Shown here: piece by piece, positions 14,844 to 22,712 of the stretch
Layout of the letters: the number at the start of each line of letters is the position of its first letter
Numbering within the stretch: the stretch's first letter is position 1
Virus record (IMG/VR): IMGVR_UViG_3300009335_000004
Coordinates: 1-31,608 of that record
DNA from: a virus
DNA: 31,608 nt
Strand: one strand, 5' to 3'
Position numbers and translations under genes: made by a program
The notes under the pieces: generated by a model
The model's input: the letters and a program-made list of their open reading frames with translations, nothing else
Told to the model about the DNA's origin: nothing
Databases searched by the model: none

Positions 14844-15023
14844 TTATTTGTTTATTTCTTTTACAACAGCATAGGGCATAAACCGTAAACACGCAGGGAA
14901 GGTTGCTAGGGACTTTATGCGTTTTTTCCCTTTTATTTTATACACACTTGCCATCTTTTCATCTTCTTTATAATCAAAAACATAGAGTTTTTCATCATCA
15001 TTAATTATTACTAAATCACTCAT
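14844..15023 (-). CDS. Small hypothetical protein, 59 aa
   Basis: The ATG at 15023 overlaps the end of the Mu-F-like gene by 8 bases, so translation is probably coupled. The frame gives 59 residues: a short beta-like N-terminal half (SDLVIINDDEKLYVFDYKED) and a basic C-terminal half. As a gene hugging a long Mu-F protein with an extra C-terminal domain, it could be an immunity or chaperone partner, but this is only positional. Confidence 0.6.
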   Translation of the reverse strand: MSDLVIINDDEKLYVFDYKEDEKMASVYKIKGKKRIKSLATFPACLRFMPYAVVKEINK

Positions 15024-16974
15024 ACAGTTTCACCTTTATATCTACACCTGCTTTTCTTAATTCTGATTCTATTGCTTTTTTTGCACCTTCAGTCTTAGTC
15101 ATAATATAATCTATATCTTCTAAATCTAATTCGCCATATATTTGCGCCTCAATATATTCTGCTCTAGTTGTTTTAACTAAATCTTTGTAATGACCAGACT
15201 TCATGAATTTGTCAGCATCATCAAACATGTAAGTAAAAGGCTGATAATCCTTACCTTCTGTGTATCTAAAAGTTCGGTAAAAACTTTCTTCATTGATTTT
15301 ATTAAGCGGAGATGGAGGTGTAGCACCACCTAGACTTAAATCGTTGCCATTAAAAGAATCACCCATTGTTACTGTTGTTCTTTTTCTGATTGTATCTTTA
15401 AAAACAACTACATTATCACCATAATCGTAATCAAATATCTTGTCAAAATCAAACTTATCTTTTGATGCCATAAACCCATATTTAGGGTAGTGGCTTACAT
15501 TTTCTGCATCAAAATCATCAAGACCTAAAACTCTCTTTTCTAAACTTATCCTTTCTTTACCGTGTGTCTTGTATGAGCCTTTACCAGATTGTAGGCTGTT
15601 TTTAATTTCTTTATCTCGTATTGCTTTTTTAAGGCTAGTTGTTTTGAAAGCCATGTGAACCTTAACTTTATCAGAACCTAAAGCCTTGGTTGCTTGTTTC
15701 GCTAAATCTTCTGAAACAAAGCCTGTAACCTGAAGGTTTATTAACATATTCTTACTTGCGGTAACAGGCTGGGCTAATTCAGTTGCCTTTCCTATGAATC
15801 GCTCTCCATTTACTTCTTGTATATGTGACCGAGCAACATCATAACTCTTCTCTAAATTAACATACGGCACATCAAACACAACATCATCAACCATGCTTAA
15901 TTTGTTCTTAATCTGTCCTAACGTCAAAGGGTTAGCACTTTGGTCAACTAAATCAGAGAAGCCAACTTTGCCCTCTTTCCAGAGTTTGCGCTTGCCTTTT
16001 CCCAGCACATCTTCTTGGGTGGCTTTGCTTTGCTTTCCGAGCCAAGTTTCATAGTTCTGCTTGCCTGATACTTGACCATCCATACTTGCCTTTGTTGATT
16101 CTGGTATTTCTTTAAACTTTCCTTTTGCGCCTAATTCTTTCCAACTCTTTAGAACACTAACTGTGGTAGAACGACAATTCCAATGGGCAGTGTCCCCAGG
16201 ATATGGTGTACCGTGTCCTATAGGATTGTAATCTAAATCCCATTGTTTGCCGTCAAGATTGGCACATATTTGGCTAGTCCTGTTATCGAATGTTGCTGAC
16301 CACTCTATACCCTTAACAATATCATCGTTTTCTCGGTATGTTTCAACCCTTGCCGAGTTCGCAACAGATTGTACGGATGTCCTAACTAGAGCCTCTGCGC
16401 TCCTATAATTTCCTTGCAACAATCCATCTTTATATTGCAAATCTCTTGAGCCTCTCAGCTTTCTTACTATCTGTGGTGTTGTTTCACCTGAAAGCATACC
16501 CTGTCTTACGGTATCTGAGAATTTATCAACAAAAGCAGTTCCTCTCCTTGCCCACCATTCCTTAGAGGGCGCACCCTCAATAAGAGTGTTTGAGGCTATT
16601 GCCCTGAGAGCCTGTTTGCTCATCCCTGTTGATAATACAGATGCTTTGATAGAGGTGTTTACAGCTTTAACAGTTTGAGCCTCAACAACGCCAGCGACAG
16701 AAGCCAAATCATTATCAAGGCGGTTCTCAATCTCTTTGTAGTGCTGATTGATAGTTTCTTTGGTTTGCTTCAGTAGTTCTCGTAAGCGCTTCTGGCGAAA
16801 CTTTGTCATGGGCTTGCCGTTCAAAACATTAGAATTATCTAACTGCTTAGTTAGCTTGCGCTCTAATACTTTCAACTCTTTTACGACATCTTTCCTCATG
16901 CCAGCTTCAAGCCGATTTAAGCTGACGGCATGCCCCGTTATTTCATCCTTGAGGTCGCTGTTGACACTAGACAT
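15016..16974 (-). CDS. Mu-F-like minor head protein with long C-terminal extra domain, 652 aa
   Basis: Residues about 1-110 are helical. Residues 185-275 carry the Mu-F/SPP1 gp7 head-morphogenesis core: EALVRTSVQSVANSARVETY, then WSATFDNRTSQICANLDG and HWNCRSTTV. Ordinary proteins of this type are about 250-400 residues. Here 290-652 is additional. The last ~190 residues (SGKGSYKTHGKERISLEKRV, YGDNVVVFKDTIRKRTTVT, YIEAQIYGELDLEDI) resemble the DUF3626-type domains fused to phage and toxin proteins, possibly ADP-ribosyltransferase-like. It lies after the portal, overlapping it by 8 bases. The effector role is inference. Confidence 0.8.
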   Translation of the reverse strand: MSSVNSDLKDEITGHAVSLNRLEAGMRKDVVKELKVLERKLTKQLDNSNVLNGKPMTKFRQKRLRELLKQTKETINQHYKEIENRLDNDLASVAGVVEAQTVKAVNTSIKASVLSTGMSKQALRAIASNTLIEGAPSKEWWARRGTAFVDKFSDTVRQGMLSGETTPQIVRKLRGSRDLQYKDGLLQGNYRSAEALVRTSVQSVANSARVETYRENDDIVKGIEWSATFDNRTSQICANLDGKQWDLDYNPIGHGTPYPGDTAHWNCRSTTVSVLKSWKELGAKGKFKEIPESTKASMDGQVSGKQNYETWLGKQSKATQEDVLGKGKRKLWKEGKVGFSDLVDQSANPLTLGQIKNKLSMVDDVVFDVPYVNLEKSYDVARSHIQEVNGERFIGKATELAQPVTASKNMLINLQVTGFVSEDLAKQATKALGSDKVKVHMAFKTTSLKKAIRDKEIKNSLQSGKGSYKTHGKERISLEKRVLGLDDFDAENVSHYPKYGFMASKDKFDFDKIFDYDYGDNVVVFKDTIRKRTTVTMGDSFNGNDLSLGGATPPSPLNKINEESFYRTFRYTEGKDYQPFTYMFDDADKFMKSGHYKDLVKTTRAEYIEAQIYGELDLEDIDYIMTKTEGAKKAIESELRKAGVDIKVKLYE

Positions 16975-18259
16975 CTAGGTCGATTAGTTGCTTCTCATCC
17001 TCAACACTAATGCCTTTAGGTAGTATCTCGCCTCTCTTCATGTTGTGCAAGAATGTGTCATGACTAATAGCACCAGATTGCCAAGCACCCATCAAAGCGG
17101 TTAAGTCTTGCGCTGAAATCTTGGTATCAACAAAGTCAGTATTTAGAGTAACGGTTACTTCCTCAGAAACACCCTCCCATTCAGCCATATGTTGCAAAGC
17201 CCGAGTAATCCCTTCTTCAACTGTCATAACAATACCTACTAAGGTTGAGGCTTCTGCATTTTGCCGTAATCTTATAGAGTCTGCTGATTCAACACCAGCT
17301 TTTTGAGATTGTAATAATTGAGCGCCCAGACCAGCCATGATTGAGCGTTTTTCTTCAACTGCTTTTTCTAACGCGGTTAAACCTTGACCACTGAATTCCA
17401 AATAACCAGCCCTACTAGATGAGTCTGGCAAAATCCAAGCAGAGCCAGAGCCAATAGATAACTCACTATCAACATCAATACCAGTAACGTAAGGTGTAGG
17501 AAGTGCGGTAAAGTGCCTACCATGTTCTAAATCTGCACTTGTTCTATACATTGATAAGCCAACATCTGTTAAAGCCAACAATGGTGGAGCGGATGGTGAT
17601 AAGTTCAATTCATTACCACTGATTCCAACGAAAGGAATATTTACCAAAGCGTTGCCAACATTGGTAGGATACACCTCTTGCCATATTTTCCAGCCTTTGT
17701 TTTCTCTCCAAATCCTTACGATGTATTCGCCCTCTTCAACAAGTAGCTCTCTGTATTGAGTTGCATACTCACACTTGTATTCGTCTTTAGGGTCTTTCTT
17801 GATGTAAGACTCTCTAAGGATAATTCTGTTATTAGCCCAATTGGTAATCTGCTCTGTTGTGTATCCTGAAAGATACGACCTGTCGAAATTCCTATCAACC
17901 AAAACACCTTGCCTCCCAGTTAAAAGCTGTTCGGTAAGCATGTTGGATATGAAATCGTTTAATGAAACACCAGTACCAGTAATATCTTTTGTTAGTTCCA
18001 GAACTCTATCTGGCGCATCAACAACTGGTTCTACCCTCATAACAGCACCCACAAGCCCGCTAACCGTTGATTTTAGAGCGTTTACATATAAAGCGCGTAA
18101 CTTATAAGCGTCATAGTCTTTTTTCTCCTGTCCGCTTAATTTTGGCAAGTATAATTCACCCTTGCTCTTAACCGCATCACTACCTGTATAAGAATCTCTG
18201 ACTCTTTCCCATTGTTCTGCTTTATCATCGTAAAGCGGATGTGTTGATTCAATTCCCAT
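16967..18259 (-). CDS. Portal protein, DUF4055 family, 430 aa
   Basis: Dodecameric ring at the packaging vertex. The N terminus (IESTHPLYDDKAEQWERVRD) and the blocks RALYVNALKSTVSGLVGAV, GRQGVLVDRNF and DLEHGRHFTALPTPYVTG are characteristic of the DUF4055 portal group. Length is normal for that group. It is between the large terminase (one base apart) and the Mu-F-like gene (8-base overlap). Confidence 0.85.
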   Translation of the reverse strand: MGIESTHPLYDDKAEQWERVRDSYTGSDAVKSKGELYLPKLSGQEKKDYDAYKLRALYVNALKSTVSGLVGAVMRVEPVVDAPDRVLELTKDITGTGVSLNDFISNMLTEQLLTGRQGVLVDRNFDRSYLSGYTTEQITNWANNRIILRESYIKKDPKDEYKCEYATQYRELLVEEGEYIVRIWRENKGWKIWQEVYPTNVGNALVNIPFVGISGNELNLSPSAPPLLALTDVGLSMYRTSADLEHGRHFTALPTPYVTGIDVDSELSIGSGSAWILPDSSSRAGYLEFSGQGLTALEKAVEEKRSIMAGLGAQLLQSQKAGVESADSIRLRQNAEASTLVGIVMTVEEGITRALQHMAEWEGVSEEVTVTLNTDFVDTKISAQDLTALMGAWQSGAISHDTFLHNMKRGEILPKGISVEDEKQLIDLDV

Positions 18260-18260
18260 T

Positions 18261-19451
18261 TTAAAATCCTTTGATTGTTGCTAACTTTGGTTTGCCTTTC
18301 TTTTTTATCATTGGTTGTAAAGCGTATCTGAGTGCGTCTATGTAGTGGTTATGAGCATCAACAATGACAGGCAGTATGTCACCAGTAACTCTATCAACCT
18401 TATAACTATATCTGACGAACTCACTAGCTGTTTCCATGCACCTGCTGTGTATATGTACCTGCTTAAAACTCCTGATATGCTCAATACCATCTTCTACACT
18501 TCCAGACCACTTATGTACAGACTCAATCATATAGCCTTGTCGCCTCACATAACTGACAGACTCTGGTCGCGCTGAATCTGCTCTTATTACACATCTTTTT
18601 GAATTAGGTATTTGGTCAATTAGGGTGTAGGTATTATCAAGCTCAACCTGAGTACCGCCAGCCTCATAATCAATGTATAAATCATTCCCAATTATAAAGC
18701 ATCTTAGTATCGCTGTGGGGTCTTGCGAGAAACCCCAATCAAGACCGTAATAATAAGTGGCATCTGTTGGTGACTCGAAATCCTCAACTATATACTTATG
18801 CTTAAATATCTGCGCATCAGTAGACTCTTTACATTCACCTTCCCAGATATGTAAGTAATCATCATAATCAATCTCTTTCTGATATTCCATTTCAGAGCGT
18901 AATTCAGAGCTAAAGAAAGGGTTTTCATTATAATTAATCTTAGTTGTTATCTGGTCTGGTCTTTGGTTGACAATAAACCTTTGATATGTTGGGTCAGTAG
19001 CTATATTTGGATTGAACGAAATCCATATTTCAGAGTTTTCTGCTCTTATTGTTGGGATAAGAACATCCCAGCTATCGTTGCTAATCTTCTGCGCCTCTTC
19101 AACCCAGCAAATATCAACTCCTTCAAGAGATTTAATTTGCATCGGGTCGTGCTTCAATCCATGAAAGATAAACTCTGTTCCATTTTTGCCGTATATAGCA
19201 TCTCTCGTAATTCGATAAAAATTACCAATATTATGGTTCTCTATACAAGTGCAAAGAAGTTTGTGAACAGAGTCCCTTATTGAGCCTTGAACCTCACGGG
19301 TGCAGAGAATTCTCTTCTTGGAGTTACCACCAATAACCAATAAAGCTAGAGCAAACCCCCATGACTTACCACCACCCCTGCCACCATAATAAACCTTATA
19401 TCGTTTCGGTTCAAACAGGGAATTAAAAGCAAAAGGAACTTTGACATTCAT
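18261..19451 (-). CDS. terL: Terminase large subunit, Terminase_3 type, 396 aa
   Basis: ATP-driven DNA packaging motor and nuclease. Walker A is GGRGGGKS at residues 23-30, Walker B with catalytic Glu is VDICWVEEAQ near 112-121, and the coupling motif SFNP follows near 145. The RNase-H-like nuclease has Asp in GLDWGF near 213, DSARPES near 284 and DAHNHYIDALRY near 364. The form resembles Sf6/PBSX-like enzymes, which cut by the headful mechanism; that agrees with a circularly permuted genome. ATGA overlap with the small subunit. Confidence 0.92.
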   Translation of the reverse strand: MNVKVPFAFNSLFEPKRYKVYYGGRGGGKSWGFALALLVIGGNSKKRILCTREVQGSIRDSVHKLLCTCIENHNIGNFYRITRDAIYGKNGTEFIFHGLKHDPMQIKSLEGVDICWVEEAQKISNDSWDVLIPTIRAENSEIWISFNPNIATDPTYQRFIVNQRPDQITTKINYNENPFFSSELRSEMEYQKEIDYDDYLHIWEGECKESTDAQIFKHKYIVEDFESPTDATYYYGLDWGFSQDPTAILRCFIIGNDLYIDYEAGGTQVELDNTYTLIDQIPNSKRCVIRADSARPESVSYVRRQGYMIESVHKWSGSVEDGIEHIRSFKQVHIHSRCMETASEFVRYSYKVDRVTGDILPVIVDAHNHYIDALRYALQPMIKKKGKPKLATIKGF

Positions 19452-19798
19452 TCAGGCATGATAAACTCAACAGTGAAATTCATATCACTATCAACATCGA
19501 ACTCTTGTCTTTCAACATAACCCCTTTCTTTACCAATGGTCTTTAAGTATAGTTGAACAGCTTTAAATCGCACAGACTCGTTTTTAGAGCGCATCAATGA
19601 ATGTATCCCTTCTTCTGCTATATCAATGTTTTCTTCTCTAATGTCTTTCAATTGGTGAGGGTCTTTTAATGCTCTTTCTCTGATAGCAATGCGTGAAATG
19701 TCTACATTGTATTCCTTTTTTGCCAAACGAACTGCTCTAGCATAGATACCTGCGCTCTCTCTTAATACTTTCCAAAATTCGTTATCAGTTAATTTCAT
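19448..19798 (-). CDS. terS: Terminase small subunit, 116 aa
   Basis: DNA-recognition subunit of the packaging complex. Short helical protein with an N-terminal Arg/Lys-rich part and the phrase KNESVRFKAVQLYLKTIGKERG near residues 72-93, minus its first bases, typical of terminase small subunits of this group. It overlaps terL by 4 bases. It follows the phosphoribosyltransferase-FolE gene after only 5 bases, so modification and packaging genes share one transcript. Confidence 0.8.
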   Translation of the reverse strand: MKLTDNEFWKVLRESAGIYARAVRLAKKEYNVDISRIAIRERALKDPHQLKDIREENIDIAEEGIHSLMRSKNESVRFKAVQLYLKTIGKERGYVERQEFDVDSDMNFTVEFIMPE

Positions 19799-19803
19799 TT
19801 TTG

Positions 19804-20628
19804 TTAAGTTTTGATAAGTTTTAAGAATTCGTGCCTAGTATTCATATCCTCTTTAAATGCACCAATCATCTTAGATGTTGTAGTATATACATCGTGTTTC
19901 TTTACCCCTCTCATTGCCATACATAGGTGTTGCGCCTTTAAAACAACACCAACCCCTAATGGGTTTAACTCTTTTTGTATTCTTTCAGCAACTTGAGTTG
20001 TTATTCTTTCTTGGTTCTGAAGTCTTCTTGTGTACTTTTCAACCGTTCTTGCTAGTTTTGATAAACCTACTATTCTACCACTTGGGATATAAGCAATGTG
20101 TGCTACACCAAAAAAAGGTGCTAAGTGATGTTCACACAAAGAGTAAAAAGGAATGTTACATTGCACAATCATTTCATCTGTGCCTTCACCGTCAAATGTG
20201 GTAAAGTTAAAATCATCAGGGGATAAGAATTCTTTTAAAAACTTAACATACCTTTTAGGAGTTTCTTTTAGCCCCTCTCTATTTCCATCGTCAAAGTATT
20301 GTATAACACGAGCCATGTTTTCTTCAACTTCTTTATCGCCATCTTTTTCCCATGGAAATTCCAACCAATCTGTAATACCTTCTGCTTGTTTATCATATAG
20401 TCCAATGAATGGCTTGTTATATTTGCTCATATAGGCGTTTTTTGTTGCTCCTGAGTCGATTAGGTCATCAATGATAAAATCTGCCTCTTCTGGGGTGTCT
20501 ACTGGGTTCAAATAAGATGCTATGGCTTGACCGCCTCTTGGAACTCCGTAGTACTTCGAATTATCATCTAAGCCTAACTCTTTTACTCGACTTTTAATAT
20601 CTTTCCAAGTTATGATTCGCTGATTCAC
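19804..20628 (-). CDS. folE: Phosphoribosyltransferase-like domain fused to GTP cyclohydrolase I, 274 aa
   Basis: First enzyme of the preQ0 route: GTP to dihydroneopterin triphosphate. The C-terminal part (about 110-274) is FolE with zinc ligands C165 and H168 in CEHHLAPF and C236 in QHLCMAMRGV. The N-terminal ~105 residues have the PRPP-binding motif DFIIDDLIDSGAT (50-62) and YYGVPRGGQAIASYL (26-40), so they look like a type I phosphoribosyltransferase. I chose the GTG at 20628, which has GGAG upstream and overlaps the queE stop as GTGA; an ATG at 20670 lacks a ribosome site. What the extra domain does is unknown; base salvage or nucleotide handling is a guess. Confidence 0.88.
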   Translation of the reverse strand: MNQRIITWKDIKSRVKELGLDDNSKYYGVPRGGQAIASYLNPVDTPEEADFIIDDLIDSGATKNAYMSKYNKPFIGLYDKQAEGITDWLEFPWEKDGDKEVEENMARVIQYFDDGNREGLKETPKRYVKFLKEFLSPDDFNFTTFDGEGTDEMIVQCNIPFYSLCEHHLAPFFGVAHIAYIPSGRIVGLSKLARTVEKYTRRLQNQERITTQVAERIQKELNPLGVGVVLKAQHLCMAMRGVKKHDVYTTTSKMIGAFKEDMNTRHEFLKLIKT

Positions 20629-21224
20629 AACACTCTCCACACTTTGTGCGATTGTAAAGATAGCTTCCATTTAGGATTGGCTTTACACAGGTCTATACAA
20701 TGTCTGAGATTTTCGCGATTGATTTGAAATCCATCAGAATGAGGGCTTACCCAATAATGGTCAGCCTCAATGCTTGGTTGAGGTATTTCTTGCCCTGAGT
20801 GTCTAACATATTTAAGTTCGTCAACCTTTTTAAAATTCTTCTTGATAACGTGTTCTCCAACTTTAGGAGATAGGGCTACATAATCTAATCCATCAGGAAC
20901 TGGGTTCAAGCCACTTGTTTCTATCGCTTGATAGTACCCTTTATCTTTGAAGAACTTAATCATTTCATCTGTTAGCTGGTCGGTTGGCTCTCCGCCTGTC
21001 CAAGTTATCTCTTTACAACCATGAGCGTTTTGCTTAATCCAATCTACCAGTTGCTCAAGTTGATACTCTTTGCCAGATTCAAACTCCGTATCACAAACTA
21101 TCCCTTTTTTAAAGCAAGCATGTTTCGCTTTACATCCTTGTAAGCGGATGAATACTGTTGGCGTACCAATTCTTAACCCTTCTCCTTGTAAGGAGTAAAA
21201 AATTTCACTAATATTTAATTTCAT
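20625..21224 (-). CDS. queE: QueE-like 7-carboxy-7-deazaguanine synthase (radical SAM), 199 aa
   Basis: Would convert 6-carboxytetrahydropterin to 7-carboxy-7-deazaguanine. The start SEIFYSLQGEG matches QueE very well, and ITWTGGEP (73-80) is the SAM-binding GGEP motif. The cluster cysteines are odd: C31, C37 and C44, spacing C-x5-C-x6-C, rather than C-x3-C-x2-C or the longer C-x14-C-x2-C. C44 is followed by DTEF, as the third Cys of QueE should be. Overlaps queD by 17 bases. Confidence 0.88.
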   Translation of the reverse strand: MKLNISEIFYSLQGEGLRIGTPTVFIRLQGCKAKHACFKKGIVCDTEFESGKEYQLEQLVDWIKQNAHGCKEITWTGGEPTDQLTDEMIKFFKDKGYYQAIETSGLNPVPDGLDYVALSPKVGEHVIKKNFKKVDELKYVRHSGQEIPQPSIEADHYWVSPHSDGFQINRENLRHCIDLCKANPKWKLSLQSHKVWRVL

Positions 21225-21639
21225 AAGATGCTGAACATTTCCTTGTTTCGTCTATTACACATTTAATTAGTTTACAGCCTGTTTTATCTAGCTGTTTAGG
21301 TGCTACAACTTCAACCAAATGTTGAGCGATATTCTCGGCTGTTGGATTGAAAGGTGTAACAACAATATCTTTAGGTACTATATCTATCATTTTTTCCAAC
21401 AACGGGTCGTTCTCCCACATTAGAAACTTGTGGTCATAGTTGTCTTCAAGCCATTGACACAGTTTTACTTTAATCACAGAGAAGTCTATTACTCTACCTA
21501 TAGAGTCTAATTCATCGGTAGCTACAGTAAAATGAAATCTATAGTTATGTCCGTGAATATGGGCGCATTTGTTTTCGTGACCGGATACTCTGTGTCCTGT
21601 GCTTATGTCGTGATAACGAGATGCGGTTACTAAATCCAT
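21208..21639 (-). CDS. queD: QueD-like 6-carboxytetrahydropterin synthase, 143 aa
   Basis: Second step of the preQ0 route. Zinc ligands H16, H29 and H31 (GHRV, HIHGHNY) and the catalytic C25 are present, as are D69-H70 (NYDHKFLM) and E131 (DETRKC), the usual catalytic helpers. PTAEN (99-103) is the substrate-pocket motif. Length is slightly above the E. coli enzyme (about 120). Strong ribosome site AAGGAGAGAGGATG lies inside the end of queC (10-base overlap). Confidence 0.92.
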   Translation of the reverse strand: MDLVTASRYHDISTGHRVSGHENKCAHIHGHNYRFHFTVATDELDSIGRVIDFSVIKVKLCQWLEDNYDHKFLMWENDPLLEKMIDIVPKDIVVTPFNPTAENIAQHLVEVVAPKQLDKTGCKLIKCVIDETRKCSASYEIKY

Positions 21640-22295
21640 CCTCTCTCCTTGGCTTCATAATAACCTTTCATTCTTAGCTTGCTTGCTGGGTTGTCGGCTT
21701 TACCTCTACCCCATTCGTTGAGTGTCATATCACCGTCATAATCTGTTAAAGTATCATGGACGATTACACCTAAACAATTAAGGTCACACGCCAATCCCCA
21801 AGTTTCTGCTTTATCCAAATACATCAAAGGTGTATGTATTCTGTAATCACCGTTTCCTAGACCTAGACTTAAAGTGTTCTGCATTGAGTCGATGGTGGTT
21901 CTACGGCAATCTGGGTATCCAGAATAATCTGTTTGACAAACCCCTGTCACAATATCGTTTATTCCTTTCTCGGCACAATAACTACCAGCTATAGTTAGAA
22001 ACAAAATGTTTCTCCCACTGGTAAACGAGGCTGGTAAATCTTTATCAACGTAGCTTTTATCGTTGTGATTAGTGTGTTCAGTTAAACTGCTTCTAGCAAG
22101 CAAGCCTTTGATATTAAATATCTTATACTCAACATTAACAAAATCAGCAATCTTTCTTGCTTGCTTTAGTTCTTGAGAGTGCATTTGACCATAATCGAAG
22201 CCAATAGCTTGCACTTGGTCAAAATTCTTCAGCGCCCAATACAAACACGTTGTACTATCTTGACCACCGCTTAGTAATACTAGTGCTTTTTTCAT
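21630..22295 (-). CDS. queC: QueC-like preQ0 synthase lacking the zinc cysteines, 221 aa
   Basis: Would turn 7-carboxy-7-deazaguanine into preQ0 with ATP and ammonia. The PP-loop SGGQDS (9-14), FTSGRNILFL (91-100), GVCQTDYSGYPDCR and the DKAETW block are all typical. The C-terminal zinc site of standard QueC (CYNG then CGxCxxC before LR) is absent: the region from about 182 reads TLTDYDGD and later NPASKLRMKGYY, with no Cys. So either the fold is stabilised without zinc or this is a distinct subfamily. Starts 2 bases after queF. Confidence 0.9.
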   Translation of the reverse strand: MKKALVLLSGGQDSTTCLYWALKNFDQVQAIGFDYGQMHSQELKQARKIADFVNVEYKIFNIKGLLARSSLTEHTNHNDKSYVDKDLPASFTSGRNILFLTIAGSYCAEKGINDIVTGVCQTDYSGYPDCRRTTIDSMQNTLSLGLGNGDYRIHTPLMYLDKAETWGLACDLNCLGVIVHDTLTDYDGDMTLNEWGRGKADNPASKLRMKGYYEAKERGWI

Positions 22296-22297
22296 AA

Positions 22298-22696
22298 TTA
22301 CCTCTCTTTTTTAAAGTTTGAAATAATCTTTAGTCCGCCTCTAGGAAACTGATTCACTATTACTTCAATACTTAAAGGCTCAATAGCTAAGTATATGTCT
22401 TCAGCTATCTTTTTAGCTAGAGTTTCACAATGCGCCCCATATTCACGATAAGACCATAGGTAGAATTTCATAGTTTTGGATTCTACATAAAACCTATCAG
22501 GCTTATAGATTATCGTTATAGTGTTAAAGTCTGGCTGTCCTGTTGTTGGGCATACAGAGGTGAACTCTTGAGTCGAAACAGAAACTATTAAATCGCCTCC
22601 TGTCCACTCTACCTTTCCTTTTTCAACTTCTTGAATCGCATCAGCTGGGTCTGCTGGTCGACTCATATTTCCGTGTATCGGTATTCTTTTACTCAT
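22298..22696 (-). CDS. queF: QueF-like preQ0 reductase, 132 aa
   Basis: QueF reduces the nitrile of preQ0 to the aminomethyl of preQ1 with NADPH. Short (unimodular) form. The signature EFTSVCPTTGQPDF gives nucleophile C49 and D56, and ESKTMKFYL (72-80) is the NADPH-contact motif. Where B. subtilis has FHE (H96, E97), this protein has HCE: C90 stands 41 residues after C49, exactly the place of the His, and E91 is kept. It could therefore be slower or perform a related reaction. I chose ATG 22696 (AAGGAGCGTCTTATG). Confidence 0.88.
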   Translation of the reverse strand: MSKRIPIHGNMSRPADPADAIQEVEKGKVEWTGGDLIVSVSTQEFTSVCPTTGQPDFNTITIIYKPDRFYVESKTMKFYLWSYREYGAHCETLAKKIAEDIYLAIEPLSIEVIVNQFPRGGLKIISNFKKER

Positions 22697-22712
22697 AAGA
22701 CGCTCCTTGTTA

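Noticed and set aside
14876-14920. GCATAAA/TTTATGC inverted repeat followed by a T-run on the plus strand
   Set aside because: Lies inside the 59-aa gene at 14844-15023, and no plus-strand transcript is expected there; the long loop is weak.
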